From NCBI RefSeq assembly GCF_019904155.1, contig NZ_JAHCMB010000139.1:1-64000 (forward strand): a stretch of DNA of 64,000 bases. The letters are read 5' to 3'. Under the pieces are notes generated by a model, which saw only the letters and a program-made list of their open reading frames with translations, was not told the origin of the DNA and did not search any database. This DNA comes from Paenibacillus sinensis. GTDB taxonomy: Bacteria; Bacillota; Bacilli; Paenibacillales; Paenibacillaceae. Position numbers and translations under genes: made by a program. Shown here piece by piece: positions 45,876-56,284 of the stretch. Positions within the stretch are counted from its first letter, which is position 1. The number at the start of each line of letters is the position of its first letter.

Positions 45876-46706
45876 CTATTCCCCTCCCCAACGGTGAAAC
45901 CGGGACCATGAATTCAACAGGAAATTCAGAATGATGAATCCGTATCCAGAGACCGCCCATCGCGCAATCACGATTCCGGTGTGCCGTCCGGAACGCCTGA
46001 TCACATAATAGGTTATGTAAATCCCAAGCCCGATAAGCGTGGACAGCACCTTCAAATCCAGAAACAGCCCAAGCCTGCCTTCCGAAATGATGGAGATGCC
46101 CGCAACAATCAGCGACCCGGCCAGAAGAGGCATTCCTGCCAGCACCGATGTATAGGAATACTGGTCCAGCATTTCCAGACTCGGCAGTCTTCTGACGGAG
46201 TCCCCCCACTTCTTGCGCTTCAATCTGGCATGTAAAAATAAATACATCACGGCGAACACAGCCCCCAGCGTTAGCGCAGCGAAGCTCAGATTGGCCAAAA
46301 TCACATGAAGCGACAGCCAGCCATGCACCGCTTCCCAGCTCTGCAGCGTATGATCTTCCGCCGTCAGCCAGAACCGGTTCAGCAGAAAGACACTGAAGCC
46401 TGCCGCTCCGAGAAGCAGCACGGTAAATTCGGAACGCTTCAACAGGCTTAGGACGAGCGATACGAGTACGATCGTGAAGGAGAATCCGAACAGAAAATCG
46501 TATGGGGTAAACACCGGCAGCCCGCTCACCTCATAAAAGCGTATACCGAGCCCTGCACTCTGCAGGATGCCTACCATAACAAGAAGCCCTGTGCCCAGCC
46601 GCTTCCGTTCCGGATTCCGCTTCACGCAGTCCGAGAAATAAAACAGCAGGCTCAGGGCGTACAGCAGCAGAGCTGCGTCGTATATTTCGTTAAGATGGCG
46701 CATCAC
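45876..46706 (-). CDS. hemX: HemX/CcsA-family membrane protein
   Basis: This 276-residue protein has about eight membrane helices and the CcsA-type histidines in VHGWLSLHVILAN. In Bacillales HemX lowers the level of HemA and belongs to the cytochrome assembly CcsA superfamily. The WGxxW haem motif of true CcsA proteins is not seen. Start is GTG at 46706 or the ATG next to it. It lies 15 bases after hemA. Confidence 0.87.
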   Translation of the reverse strand: MMRHLNEIYDAALLLYALSLLFYFSDCVKRNPERKRLGTGLLVMVGILQSAGLGIRFYEVSGLPVFTPYDFLFGFSFTIVLVSLVLSLLKRSEFTVLLLGAAGFSVFLLNRFWLTAEDHTLQSWEAVHGWLSLHVILANLSFAALTLGAVFAVMYLFLHARLKRKKWGDSVRRLPSLEMLDQYSYTSVLAGMPLLAGSLIVAGISIISEGRLGLFLDLKVLSTLIGLGIYITYYVIRRSGRHTGIVIARWAVSGYGFIILNFLLNSWSRFHRWGGE

Positions 46707-46721
46707 ATGCCGACATCCTTC

Positions 46722-48104
46722 CTAGAGACCGGCCGGGGCAAAGGGAGCCGACTTCATAGCACCGCCGGCTTCCGGCTGGATCTCCGGGAATTTCCGTTCC
46801 TTGGCTTGTGCGGAGCCGGCTTCATCGGCGGATTCCAGTCGATCTTCGAGCGCAAAGATTTTGGTGAACAGTCCAAGAGCTTCCGCTCCCTCTTTGCCGC
46901 CGGACATTTCCTTAATCACATTGATCGGATCATGCATCATCTGGTTCACAATGCTCTTGGTCAGGCGGCGGATGATCTTGCGCTGATGCTCGTCCAGCTC
47001 GGGAAGCTTGTTGAACAGGCTCTCCAGAGTCTCTTCGTGAATCGAGTTCGATTTCTCCTGCAGCGCCCGGATCACAGGCTGGACGCCCAGCGTCTTGAGC
47101 CACTGCTGAAACTGCTGGCCTTCTTCGGCAATCATCCCTTCAATCTTCACAGCCTCGCTGCGCCGCATTTCCATATTGTTCTCCACGATTCCCTCCAGAT
47201 CATCGATATCGTACAGAAATACGTTCGGGAGTGCCGAAGCCGAAGGGTCGATGTCACGGGGCACCGCGATATCGATCATGAACAAAGGGCGGGATGGACG
47301 GCTCTTCATGCTCTCCGCAATCGCCTCCGAGCTCAGCACATAGCCTTCCGCGCCCGTTGAGCTGATGACAATGTCATAATCCCGAAGCCGCGATGACGCT
47401 TCCTCCAGAGTCAGCGGCCGGCCCGAGAACTTCTCGGCCAGCTCCTTGGCCCGCGCCAGCGTCCGGTTGGCGACGACTACCTCCGCCGCCCCGTTGCTGT
47501 ATAGATGCTTGACGGTCAATTCGCTCATTTTGCCTGCTCCGAGAATAAGCACTTTTTTACCCGTGAAGCTTCCGAAAATCCGCTTGCCAAGCTCGACGGC
47601 CGCATAGCTGACGGATACCGCGCTCTCGCCAATCGATGTCTCGCTGTGCGCCCGCTTGCCGACCGTAACCGCCTGCTTGAACAGCCGGTTAAACCAGGCT
47701 CCAGTCGCGCCTTCACTCTGGGCGGTCAGGAACGCACCGCGAACCTGTCCCAGTATTTGCGTCTCGCCAATCACCATGGAATCGAGTCCGCAGGTTACCC
47801 GGAACAGATGCTGAATCGCCTGATCATCCTCATATTGATACATATGCTGTGTAAATTGCTCGCTCTTCACGCCGAACCACTGTTCCATATAGTTACGGAG
47901 AAAATAGCCGCACATATTCAGCCGGTCCACGACCACATAAATCTCCGTCCGGTTGCAGGTGGCAACGATGACTCCCTCCAGCACGCTCTTCGTCCGCATC
48001 AGCTGGTGAAGCGCCGCAGGCAAATCCTGCTCCGCAAAAGCGAACTGTTCCCTCACCTCGACAGGCGCTGTTCGATAATTCAAGCCAACCGCGACGATGT
48101 GCAT
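46722..48104 (-). CDS. hemA: Glutamyl-tRNA reductase
   Basis: This 460-residue enzyme reduces glutamyl-tRNA, the first committed step of haem synthesis. The nucleophile is C50 in VATCNRTE. A Rossmann domain (GAGKMSEL, about 190) binds NADPH, and the C-terminal helices dimerise. The ATG at 48104 follows GGATGGTG; a second ATG lies 15 bases upstream. It is first in the hemA-hemX-sirC-hemC-cobA/hemD operon. A Rex-like box lies in its promoter region. Confidence 0.95.
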   Translation of the reverse strand: MHIVAVGLNYRTAPVEVREQFAFAEQDLPAALHQLMRTKSVLEGVIVATCNRTEIYVVVDRLNMCGYFLRNYMEQWFGVKSEQFTQHMYQYEDDQAIQHLFRVTCGLDSMVIGETQILGQVRGAFLTAQSEGATGAWFNRLFKQAVTVGKRAHSETSIGESAVSVSYAAVELGKRIFGSFTGKKVLILGAGKMSELTVKHLYSNGAAEVVVANRTLARAKELAEKFSGRPLTLEEASSRLRDYDIVISSTGAEGYVLSSEAIAESMKSRPSRPLFMIDIAVPRDIDPSASALPNVFLYDIDDLEGIVENNMEMRRSEAVKIEGMIAEEGQQFQQWLKTLGVQPVIRALQEKSNSIHEETLESLFNKLPELDEHQRKIIRRLTKSIVNQMMHDPINVIKEMSGGKEGAEALGLFTKIFALEDRLESADEAGSAQAKERKFPEIQPEAGGAMKSAPFAPAGL

Positions 48105-48227
48105 CTGAAAGTTCACCATCCTAAATAATCTGGTCTAAATCTGTGCTGTATATAACATTCGCGCAGTCCAAAATTATATTCAATCCGTATTGGAGCTGCT
48201 AATTCAATCACAATTATCAAAAATTCT

Positions 48228-48245
48228 TTGTTAAGTATATCACAA
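48228..48245 (-). promoter_or_regulatory. Rex-like operator upstream of hemA
   Basis: The minus strand reads TTGTGATATACTTAACAA, which fits the TTGTGA-N6-TTAACAA form of Rex operators. It contains TGATATACT, an extended -10. It lies 124 bases upstream of the hemA ATG, and its twin lies upstream of hemB. Confidence 0.55.
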
Positions 48246-48339
48246 CACAAACCGTCTTCCCGGCCATCTTTTTGAACTATATATGAAATTAGAATAATTA
48301 CAAAGTACTCCAGTACGCATTTTCACGCTTAAAAAAAGC

Positions 48340-49512
48340 TTAATCCTTGCTGTATAGATCTCGAGTATATATTTTGCCCGGATCGATCTTCTCGATTTCA
48401 GGGGACAGCCGATTGGCCACGATCACATCGCTCATGCTTACAAATTGTTCAAAATCATTAACCACTTTCGCCCCCAGAAACTCAGGCTCCCCAATCGCCG
48501 GCTCAAAAATGACGACCTGAACCCCCGTGTCTGTAATACGCTTCAGCACGCCCTGAATGGCGGATTCGCGGAAGTTGTCGGAGTCCATCTTCATGGTCAG
48601 CCGGTAAATCCCCACCGTCCGGGGACTGCGCTTCAGAATCATATCGGCGATATGATCCTTGCGCGTCTGGTTCGCGTCGACGATGGCGGCCATAATCTTG
48701 TTGGGTACATCCTGGTAGTTGGCCAATAGCTGCTTCGAGTCCTTCGGCAGGCAGTAACCTCCATAGCCAAAGGAAGGATTGTTGTAATGGTTGCCGATCC
48801 GGGGATCGAGCCCAACGCCTTCGATAATTTGCTGTGCATCAAGCCCCCTAATTTCCGCATAGGAATCCAGCTCGTTGAAGAATGCAACACGCATTGCCAG
48901 GTACGTATTGGCGAACAGCTTAATCGCCTCGGCTTCCGTCGAATCGGTGTACAGCACATCGATATTCTCCTTCAACGCCCCTTGGGCCAGCAGTGCCGCA
49001 AATGTCTCCGCCCGCTCCGAACGCTCGCCAAGTACGATACGGGACGGATACAGGTTATCGTACAAAGCTTTACCTTCCCTTAAGAACTCGGGAGAGAATA
49101 AAATATTGCCGATGTTGTATTTCTCCTTGACCGACTTCGTATATCCTACAGGCACGGTCGACTTAATTATCATGACTGCGTCCCGGTTGATGGACAGCAC
49201 AGTCTCAATGACTTCTTCGACATGTCTCGTATTGAAATAGTTCTGTTCGGGATCATAGTTCGTCGGCGTTGATATAATCACATATTCCGCCTGCCCGAAC
49301 GCCTCCTGCGCATCGATTGTGGCAGTCAGGTTCAATTCTTTGGTCGCCAGATAGTGTTCGATCTCATGATCGATAATCGGCGATTTCCGGGCATTAACGA
49401 GATTCACTTTCTCCTCCATGATGTCATAGGCGGTCACCTCATGGTGCTGGGCCAATAACACCGCATTGGACAGACCAACATATCCGATTCCGGCAACGGC
49501 TATTTTTCGCAT
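48340..49512 (-). CDS. UDP-glucose/UDP-sugar 6-dehydrogenase
   Basis: This 390-residue nucleotide-sugar dehydrogenase oxidises a UDP-hexose to the uronic acid. The N-terminal [10 protein letters not shown] binds NAD, and the catalytic cysteine is C254 in [10 protein letters not shown]. The ATG at 49512 follows GGAGG by six bases. It is flanked by long AT-rich spacers and splits the usual engB-hemA neighbourhood of Bacillales, so it is probably an insertion. The product feeds capsule or teichuronic-type polymers (inference). Confidence 0.88.
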   Translation of the reverse strand: MRKIAVAGIGYVGLSNAVLLAQHHEVTAYDIMEEKVNLVNARKSPIIDHEIEHYLATKELNLTATIDAQEAFGQAEYVIISTPTNYDPEQNYFNTRHVEEVIETVLSINRDAVMIIKSTVPVGYTKSVKEKYNIGNILFSPEFLREGKALYDNLYPSRIVLGERSERAETFAALLAQGALKENIDVLYTDSTEAEAIKLFANTYLAMRVAFFNELDSYAEIRGLDAQQIIEGVGLDPRIGNHYNNPSFGYGGYCLPKDSKQLLANYQDVPNKIMAAIVDANQTRKDHIADMILKRSPRTVGIYRLTMKMDSDNFRESAIQGVLKRITDTGVQVVIFEPAIGEPEFLGAKVVNDFEQFVSMSDVIVANRLSPEIEKIDPGKIYTRDLYSKD

Positions 49513-49708
49513 CTCCATCCTCCGTTTCTTAGATCATGTGGCAGTTCAAATATTACCTTAATATAACGCAATCCCGAATTCCCTGTCCAGATTATTGCCG
49601 GCAAATGGATGTAACTTTATCCAGTATTTCCCTTAACGTATTGAGGAAGCCCCGGCGAAAACCTTAAAGCTACAAGCGTCTATATTGAAATGATGCAAAA
49701 TGCCTTTA

Positions 49709-49743
49709 TTAAAAAAGGCAGCCGCCCTCCCGGGTCAGCTGCC
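49709..49743 (-). terminator. Intrinsic terminator after engB
   Basis: The minus strand has a GGCAGC / GCTGCC stem followed by TTTTTT, 20 bases past the stop codon. Confidence 0.85.
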
Positions 49744-49763
49744 TGAACTGTCTGCGCAGTATA

Positions 49764-50390
49764 TTATTCGACGCTCTCCGTCTCCTGTCCGCTCTCCGGC
49801 TCCTCTTCAGCCGTCAGCGAGGCAATGAGGCTCCATAAATCCTCCCGTCCAAGCCCGATCTCCGAGGAGTAAGGAATGAAGTTATCGCCGGGCTGCACGC
49901 CGAGCGCCTCCTTCATGATTTTGATATGCTTCGGCCAGCGGGTCTTGGGGATCTTGTCCGCCTTGGTGGCCACGACGCACATCGGGATGCCGTAATGCTT
50001 CAGCCAGTCGTACATCATCTTATCGTCGCTAGTAGGCGGATGGCGCAGGTCGACGACTAGCAGCACCAGCCTCAGTGTCTCCCGCTCGGCGAGGTACTTC
50101 TCGACCATCTTGCCCCAGGCTGCCCGCTGCACTTTGGACACTTTTGCATAGCCATAGCCCGGAAAATCCACGAAATACAGGCGCTCATTGATGCGGTAAT
50201 AGTTCATATGCTGCGTTTTGCCCGGTGTGGAGCTGGTGCGGGCCAGATTCTTCCGGTTGATCATCCGGTTGATCAGAGAGGACTTTCCCACATTGGAGCG
50301 TCCCGCAAGGGCGATTTCCGGCAGGGCATCCTCCGGGTACTGGGCAGGCCCGACGGCGCTGATCACAAATTCGGCAGAGGTAACTTTCAT
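49764..50390 (-). CDS. engB: Ribosome biogenesis GTP-binding protein EngB/YsxC
   Basis: This 208-residue GTPase helps assemble the 50S subunit. It has GRSNVGKSS (P-loop), DFPGYG and TKADK motifs. It lies 105 bases after lonA, as in Bacillales. An acidic tail rich in E follows the domain. Confidence 0.95.
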   Translation of the reverse strand: MKVTSAEFVISAVGPAQYPEDALPEIALAGRSNVGKSSLINRMINRKNLARTSSTPGKTQHMNYYRINERLYFVDFPGYGYAKVSKVQRAAWGKMVEKYLAERETLRLVLLVVDLRHPPTSDDKMMYDWLKHYGIPMCVVATKADKIPKTRWPKHIKIMKEALGVQPGDNFIPYSSEIGLGREDLWSLIASLTAEEEPESGQETESVE

Positions 50391-50495
50391 AGGACTTCCT
50401 TTCTTGTACGAACGAATAATAATTCCTGACCAACTTGTCAGCTTTCAGCAAAACGGGCCCCGCCGCTGAGTGGACGGAGCCTCGTCTCATCAAGA

Positions 50496-52862
50496 TTAAT
50501 GCATCGTCTCCACTGACGCTTCGGGCAACTCGTGCAGAGCCGAGCCGACAAGCGCATGCTTCAGGACTTGATCCATATGGGAGACGGGAACAAATTCCAC
50601 ATCATTCCGGACGCTCTGGGGAATCTCTTTCAGATCCCGCTCGTTGTCCTTCGGCAGAAGAATCTTCTTGTATCCGGCGCGATGGGCCGCCAGCGACTTC
50701 TCCTTCAGTCCGCCGATCGGCAGCACGCGGCCGCGGAGCGTAATCTCACCCGTCATCGCGACATCCTTGGACACCTCGCGCTTCGTGAGCGCGGAGATCA
50801 GCGCGGTAGCGATCGTAATTCCAGCCGAAGGTCCGTCCTTCGGAATAGCGCCTTCCGGAATATGAATGTGGATGTCGTTCTTCTCATAGAAATCCGGTGA
50901 AATGCCGAGTTCTTCCGCTTTGGACCGGGTGTAGCTGAACGCAGCCTGCGCGGACTCCTTCATGACATCGCCAAGCTGGCCGGTCAGCGTCAGCTTCCCG
51001 CTTCCGGGAACGACGGTCACTTCGATCATCAGCGTGTCTCCGCCGACCTCGGTCCAGGCAAGACCCGTCACGGTGCCGATTTGATCTTCCAGTTCGGCCA
51101 TGCCGTACCGGTACTTCGACGCTCCCAGATAATCCTTGACGTCATCCGGGAGAATCTCAATGCTCTCCTTCTCGCCGGATACGATTTGCCGGGCTGCCTT
51201 CCGGCAGAGCGCCGCCACCTGCTGCTCCAGGTTCCGGACGCCGGATTCCCGCGTGTATTCGCGAATCACCCGCAGCAGCGTGTCTTCTTCAATCGCCAGC
51301 TGGCCTTCTTCGAGACCATGATTCTTCTTCTGCTTCGGAAGCAAATAGCGGCTTGCGATCTGCAGCTTCTCCAGCTCCGTATAGCCCGGAATATAGAGCA
51401 TTTCCATCCGGTCTAGCAGCGGGCGGGGAATATTATGAACCGCATTGGCCGTCGTCACAAACATCACATTCGACAGATCAAACGGAACCTCGATGAAATG
51501 ATCGCTGAATGTATTGTTCTGCTCCGGGTCCAGCACCTCCAGCAGCGCAGCCGAAGGATCTCCCCGGAAATCCGATGCCATCTTGTCGATCTCGTCAAGC
51601 AGAAACACCGGATTGAGCGAGCCAGCGGTCTTCATCCCCTGGATGATCCGTCCCGGCATGGCGCCTACGTAAGTGCGGCGATGGCCGCGGATTTCCGCTT
51701 CGTCGCGCACGCCGCCAAGCGAGATGCGGACGAACTTGCGTCCCAGTGAACGGGCAATGGAACGCGCCAGCGAGGTTTTACCGACCCCGGGAGGTCCAAC
51801 CAGACACAGAATCGGTCCCTTCAGCTTCTTGACCAGCTTCTGGACGGCAAGATACTCCAGCACACGCTCTTTCGGCTTATCCAGACCGTAATGGTCCTCA
51901 TCAAGCACCTGCTCAGCCTTGGAGATGTCCAGATCATCCTCGGTCCACTCGCTCCAGGGGAGGCTGAGCAGCCATTCCACATAGTTGCGGATAACACCGC
52001 CCTCAGCGGAGCTGGCCGGCATCTTCTCGAGGCGGTCGATTTCCTTCTCGATCTTCTCCCGCACGCGCTCCGGCAGCTCCTTCTCCTCCGCCTGGGTACG
52101 CAATTCCTCGGCCTCTCCGGCCCGTCCTTCCTTGTCGCCCAGCTCTTTCTGGATCGCCTTCATCTGTTCGCGCAGATAGTATTCCTTCTGTGTCTTCTCC
52201 ATCTGCTTCTTGACCCGCTGGTTAATCTTCCGCTCAAGCTCCAGAACCTCGCGTTCATTGCCAAGAATATCCAGTAGCTTCTCCAGACGCTGGCGCACGT
52301 CAATTGTCTCCAGGATTTCCTGCTTATCCTTGATCTTGAGAGACAGATGGCTTGTAATGACGTCAGCCAGCCGGCCGGGCTCTTCAATATCGGAGACCGC
52401 AGCAAGCGTCTCCGGCGTTACTTTTTTGGATAAGGAAATATAATGTTCGAACTGGCTTAGTACGGTGCGCATAAGCGCATCGCTCTCGTGATCGGCATCC
52501 GGCTGCTCCGGCAGCTCCCTTGCCATCACCTCGTAGAAATCCTCATTGTCCGTATAGTTAATAATTTCGGCCCGTTCCACGCCCTCCACCAATACGCGAA
52601 TCGTACCGTTCGGCAGCTTCAGCATCTGGCGGACATTGGCGACCGTACCAACCCGAAAAATATCATCCTGTCCCGGCTCTTCAATATTGACTTCCGATTG
52701 AGAACAGAGGAGGATCAAATTATCTTCTACCATCGCCTTTTCCAGCGCTTTTACCGACTTCTCGCGTCCGACATCCAGATGCAGGACCATACTGGGGTAG
52801 ACAAGAAGACCTCGGAGCGGCAGCAAAGGGAAGCGGCGACCTTTTGTCTGTTTGGATACCAT
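50496..52862 (-). CDS. lon: ATP-dependent protease LonA
   Basis: This 788-residue protease has the N-terminal substrate domain, AAA+ domain with [15 protein letters not shown] and LLDEIDKM, and the C-terminal protease domain with catalytic serine in PKDGPSAG and lysine in [13 protein letters not shown]. The ATG at 52862 follows GGAGGT by 9 bases; the frame upstream crosses the promoter. It lies 230 bases after lonB and has its own promoter. Confidence 0.97.
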   Translation of the reverse strand: MVSKQTKGRRFPLLPLRGLLVYPSMVLHLDVGREKSVKALEKAMVEDNLILLCSQSEVNIEEPGQDDIFRVGTVANVRQMLKLPNGTIRVLVEGVERAEIINYTDNEDFYEVMARELPEQPDADHESDALMRTVLSQFEHYISLSKKVTPETLAAVSDIEEPGRLADVITSHLSLKIKDKQEILETIDVRQRLEKLLDILGNEREVLELERKINQRVKKQMEKTQKEYYLREQMKAIQKELGDKEGRAGEAEELRTQAEEKELPERVREKIEKEIDRLEKMPASSAEGGVIRNYVEWLLSLPWSEWTEDDLDISKAEQVLDEDHYGLDKPKERVLEYLAVQKLVKKLKGPILCLVGPPGVGKTSLARSIARSLGRKFVRISLGGVRDEAEIRGHRRTYVGAMPGRIIQGMKTAGSLNPVFLLDEIDKMASDFRGDPSAALLEVLDPEQNNTFSDHFIEVPFDLSNVMFVTTANAVHNIPRPLLDRMEMLYIPGYTELEKLQIASRYLLPKQKKNHGLEEGQLAIEEDTLLRVIREYTRESGVRNLEQQVAALCRKAARQIVSGEKESIEILPDDVKDYLGASKYRYGMAELEDQIGTVTGLAWTEVGGDTLMIEVTVVPGSGKLTLTGQLGDVMKESAQAAFSYTRSKAEELGISPDFYEKNDIHIHIPEGAIPKDGPSAGITIATALISALTKREVSKDVAMTGEITLRGRVLPIGGLKEKSLAAHRAGYKKILLPKDNERDLKEIPQSVRNDVEFVPVSHMDQVLKHALVGSALHELPEASVETMH

Positions 52863-52902
52863 CGCTTGTTGACCTCCAATCGCTCTCTGTAACCTATTGT
52901 TG

Positions 52903-52931
52903 TTTATATATTTTAACAAAAGCGGCTTCAA
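52903..52931 (-). promoter_or_regulatory. SigA promoter of lonA
   Basis: The minus strand reads TTGAAG-N17-TATAAA, 40 bases upstream of the lonA ATG. I saw no CtsR (GGTCAAA) repeat near it. Confidence 0.6.
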
Positions 52932-53016
52932 AACACCAACGAACCCCACACTGCGTACCGTGTATCCGTGAACTGCTGTTTCCTTCCGCTATCTTGCGGA
53001 ATAGAACATGAAACAG

Positions 53017-53049
53017 CCGACCGGAGAACTCGCTCTATTCTCCGGTCGG
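53017..53049 (-). terminator. Stem-loop after lonB
   Basis: A 12-bp perfect stem (CCGACCGGAGAA / TTCTCCGGTCGG) with a 9-base loop lies 43 bases past the lonB stop. The minus strand then reads CTGTTTC, a weak tail. Confidence 0.65.
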
Positions 53050-53092
53050 ACCGCTTTCCGGCGGCTGGCTGTACAGCGACGGATTTCCTATT

Positions 53093-54802
53093 CTACAGAT
53101 TGGCGCTCTCGCTTGAAGCATCGGCCTTCAGAAGCGAAGGCGCAGGCGCGAAGGTCTCGCCGGAGATGGCGGGCATGCGCACATCCTCCAGCAGTACGCC
53201 GAACACATGACGGAACGCTTCCTCCACCGTCTCGATCGGGATAACGCGCATCGGCTCCAGATCGGCGAACAGCGACTGCCAGTTGTCCTTCGGCACAAGC
53301 ACGGTCGTTGCGCCCGCCTGCAGCGCAGCCTCTACCTTGGCGACCACACCTCCGACCGGCTTCACCCGGCCGTGAATGCCGATTTCCCCGGTCATCGCAA
53401 CCGTATTATCGACAGGAAGGCCGCGGATCGCGGAGGCGATTGCCACCGCCATCGCTACCCCGGCCGAAGGACCGTCGACCGGCGTGCCTCCGGGAAAATT
53501 AACGTGCAGATCGTAACGGTCCGGCGAGAGATTCATCGAGCGCAGAACGGTCAGCACATTCTCTACCGAGCCCTTCGCCATGCTCTTGCGGCGGATCGTC
53601 CGGGAGCCTCCGCCGATCTCTTCCTCATCGACGACTCCCGTTATGTTCAGCCGTCCGTTTCCGCCAGGCGCTGGAGTTGCCGTCACCTCGATCTCCAGCA
53701 GCGTGCCCATGCCCGGCCCGCAGACCGCGAGCCCGTTCACCAGCCCTACCTGCGGCTCGGTCGGAATGCGGCGCTCGGTCCGCAGCTGCAGCTGGCTGCT
53801 GCTTGCGACCCACTCCACATCGGCAGCGGACAGCCGGTCACGTTCCTCGGTCAGCGCGAGGCCGGCGGCGAGCTGGATCATGTTGACCGCCTCGCGGCCG
53901 TTCGTCGCGTACTGCTGCACAACGGCAATGGCATCCGGGCTGTCTTTCAGCCCGATCTTCTGCACGGCGTCCCGCGCGATTATCGAAATCTCATCCGGCA
54001 GCAGCGGCCGGAAGAAGATTTCCATGCACCGGGAGCGCAGCGCCGGCGGAATCTCATGCGGCGACCGGGTCGTTGCGCCGACCAGGCGGAAATCCGCCGG
54101 CAGCCCGTTTTGAAAAATATCGTGAATATAAGCAGGCGTATTCCCGTCCTCCGAATTATAATATGCGCTCTCCAGATGAACTTTCCGGTCTTCCAGCACC
54201 TTCAACAGCTTGTTCATTTGAATTGGATGCAGCTCGCCGATTTCATCCAGGAAAAGAATGCCGCCATGCGCCTTGGTCACCGCTCCCGGCTTCGGCTGCG
54301 GCACTCCTGCGATTCCCATCGCTCCGGCGCCCTGATAGATCGGATCATGAACCGAGCCGATCAGCGGATCGGCAATGCCCCGCTCGTCAAAACGAGCGGT
54401 CGTAGCGTCGATTTCCGTAAATTTCGAATCTGCCTTGAACGGCGACAGAGGGTTCCGCTTGGCCTCCTCCATCACAACACGTGCGGCTGCCGTCTTGCCC
54501 ACACCCGGCGGACCGTAAACGATGACATGCTGAGGGTTGGCGCTGCACAGCGCCGCCTTGAGAGCCTTAAGCCCATCTTTCTGACCGACTATATCCTTAA
54601 TGCTGGCGGGCCGTGTCTTCTCGGCCAAGGGCTTGGTCAGCGAGATCGCCCGCATCTTCCGCAGCTTCTCTAGCTCCTTGCGCGATTCGCGTTCCACCGC
54701 CGTCTTGTTCGTCTTCTGTCCGCGCAGTAAATTCCAAAAGTAAACGCCGATAACCAGTGCGAAGAACAGCTGCACGACCATCAGCAGTACACTTAGTTCC
54801 AT
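53093..54802 (-). CDS. lonB: ATP-dependent protease LonB
   Basis: This 569-residue Lon relative has an N-terminal membrane segment (about 5-22), an AAA+ domain with [12 protein letters not shown] and the protease domain with PVDGPSAGVAMA and the catalytic lysine region. In B. subtilis LonB is under forespore SigF control. GGGAGG precedes the ATG. It lies just upstream of lonA, the tandem arrangement of Bacillales. Confidence 0.94.
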   Translation of the reverse strand: MELSVLLMVVQLFFALVIGVYFWNLLRGQKTNKTAVERESRKELEKLRKMRAISLTKPLAEKTRPASIKDIVGQKDGLKALKAALCSANPQHVIVYGPPGVGKTAAARVVMEEAKRNPLSPFKADSKFTEIDATTARFDERGIADPLIGSVHDPIYQGAGAMGIAGVPQPKPGAVTKAHGGILFLDEIGELHPIQMNKLLKVLEDRKVHLESAYYNSEDGNTPAYIHDIFQNGLPADFRLVGATTRSPHEIPPALRSRCMEIFFRPLLPDEISIIARDAVQKIGLKDSPDAIAVVQQYATNGREAVNMIQLAAGLALTEERDRLSAADVEWVASSSQLQLRTERRIPTEPQVGLVNGLAVCGPGMGTLLEIEVTATPAPGGNGRLNITGVVDEEEIGGGSRTIRRKSMAKGSVENVLTVLRSMNLSPDRYDLHVNFPGGTPVDGPSAGVAMAVAIASAIRGLPVDNTVAMTGEIGIHGRVKPVGGVVAKVEAALQAGATTVLVPKDNWQSLFADLEPMRVIPIETVEEAFRHVFGVLLEDVRMPAISGETFAPAPSLLKADASSESANL

Positions 54803-54908
54803 AGCTTTGACCTCCCATTCTTAGTTCCGCTACTTGGTAGTATAGCCTTTTCCCAAAGGCCTAAACGCAACAAGGGAGATTTCTGACTGCTGCGGCCAGA
54901 AGACGGCA

Positions 54909-54938
54909 AGCGCCGCCTCCCTGTACGGAAGCGGCGCT
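54909..54938 (-). terminator. Stem-loop after ispG
   Basis: An 8-bp stem (AGCGCCGC / GCGGCGCT) with a 14-base loop lies 16 bases past the ispG stop. There is no T-run, so termination is uncertain. Confidence 0.45.
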
Positions 54939-54953
54939 AAAGATCAGCCCGGA

Positions 54954-56090
54954 TTATTTAGCTTCAGATGTCACACCCATTACCTTGTCATGATGCGCCT
55001 TTCGGCCCGGAATTTCGCCGGTGGCTTCATAATGGGAGACGATGATATCAATTTCCTTCTTAAGCTCCGCCAGCAGTTCGGCTTCCGGCACTTTGCGGAT
55101 CATCTCGCCGTAGCGGAACAGAAGCCCTTCCCCTCTGGCTCCCGCGATGCCGATGTCCGCTTCGCGCGCTTCGCCGGGACCGTTAACCGCACAGCCCAGC
55201 ACCGACACCTTGATCGGCACCTTGATCTTGGATATGTACTCCTCGACCTCATTGGCGATGGAGAACAGATCGATGTCCAGCCGTCCGCAGGTTGGACAGG
55301 AGATCAGAGTTGCCGCATTTGAAATCAGACCGAAGGTCTTGAGCAGCTCGCGGGCAACCTTCACTTCCTCCACCGGATCAGCGCTCAGCGAGATCCGGAC
55401 CGTGTTGCCGATGCCCATGGAGAGCAGCGCGCCGATCCCGGCCGAGCTCTTGACCGTTCCGGCGAACAGCGTGCCGGATTCGGTGATGCCGAGGTGGAGC
55501 GGATACGGAATAACCTCGGCTGCTTTGCGGTACGCTTCAATCGCCATCGGCACATCGGAGGCCTTCAGCGATACGATAATATCATGGAAATCCAGTTCCT
55601 CCAGGATTCCAATATGAAAGAGCGCGCTCTCGACCATCGCCTCAGGCGTAGGATATCCGTATTTCTCCAGCAGATTGGATTCCAGAGAACCGGCGTTAAC
55701 ACCGATCCGGATCGGGATTCCCTTCTCCTTACAGGCTTTAACGACTGCCTCTACCTTCTCCCGTCGGCCAATATTGCCCGGGTTGATCCGGACCTTATCG
55801 ATGCCGTTCTCAATCGCCAGCAGTGCCAGCTTGTAATTGAAGTGAATGTCCGCCACAAGCGGAATATGAATCCGCTTCTTGATTTCTTTAATGGCAGCTG
55901 CGGCTTCTTCATTATTGACCGTGACCCGGACGATCTGGCAGCCCGCTTCCTCCAGACGCAGAATTTCGGCTACCGTTGCCTCTACATCCGCTGTCTTCGT
56001 CGTACACATGCTTTGGATGACAACCTCATTGTTTCCTCCGATTGTGATCCCGCCCACATTGACGGGGCGCGTCTGATGTCTAAGGAACAT
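54954..56090 (-). CDS. ispG: (E)-4-hydroxy-3-methylbut-2-enyl-diphosphate synthase
   Basis: This 378-residue iron-sulfur enzyme acts late in the MEP isoprenoid pathway. The TIM-barrel part includes [10 protein letters not shown], and the cluster cysteines lie in SCPTCGR and GCAVNGPGE. The ATG at 56090 follows GGGGGAG by 5 bases; the longer frame is not supported. It is inserted between clpX and lonB, which are neighbours in B. subtilis. Confidence 0.96.
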   Translation of the reverse strand: MFLRHQTRPVNVGGITIGGNNEVVIQSMCTTKTADVEATVAEILRLEEAGCQIVRVTVNNEEAAAAIKEIKKRIHIPLVADIHFNYKLALLAIENGIDKVRINPGNIGRREKVEAVVKACKEKGIPIRIGVNAGSLESNLLEKYGYPTPEAMVESALFHIGILEELDFHDIIVSLKASDVPMAIEAYRKAAEVIPYPLHLGITESGTLFAGTVKSSAGIGALLSMGIGNTVRISLSADPVEEVKVARELLKTFGLISNAATLISCPTCGRLDIDLFSIANEVEEYISKIKVPIKVSVLGCAVNGPGEAREADIGIAGARGEGLLFRYGEMIRKVPEAELLAELKKEIDIIVSHYEATGEIPGRKAHHDKVMGVTSEAK

Positions 56091-56222
56091 GATTTCTCCC
56101 CCATAACGCCAAAGCTCCACCCTCCTTGCGCTCCCGCATGTGACGGGGGGCGGAAGGAAGGTGGAGACTAATGGCAAGTGATAGTAGACTCCTCAAGAAT
56201 AAACGCCTGCTGATGTCCTCAT

Positions 56223-56262
56223 GGGGCGCATATAAGCACGCAGCTTATATGTGCTGTGCCCC
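56223..56262. other. Strong hairpin between ispG and clpX
   Basis: CATATAAGC (56229-56237) pairs with GCTTATATG (56243-56251) around a 5-base loop, and GGGGC/GCCCC pair outside it. It lies just past the clpX stop. No T-run follows on the minus strand. It may stabilise the clpX 3' end. Confidence 0.6.
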
Positions 56263-56284
56263 TTATATTTGTGCTAAAAGCGGT

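Noticed and set aside
48105..48339. PerR box upstream of hemA, as in B. subtilis
   Set aside because: I found no TTATAAT-N-ATTATAA sequence there.
44255..48339. Cobalamin riboswitch controlling cobA/hemD
   Set aside because: Intergenic gaps in the operon are 3-15 bases, and the hemA leader shows no B12-box-like sequence.
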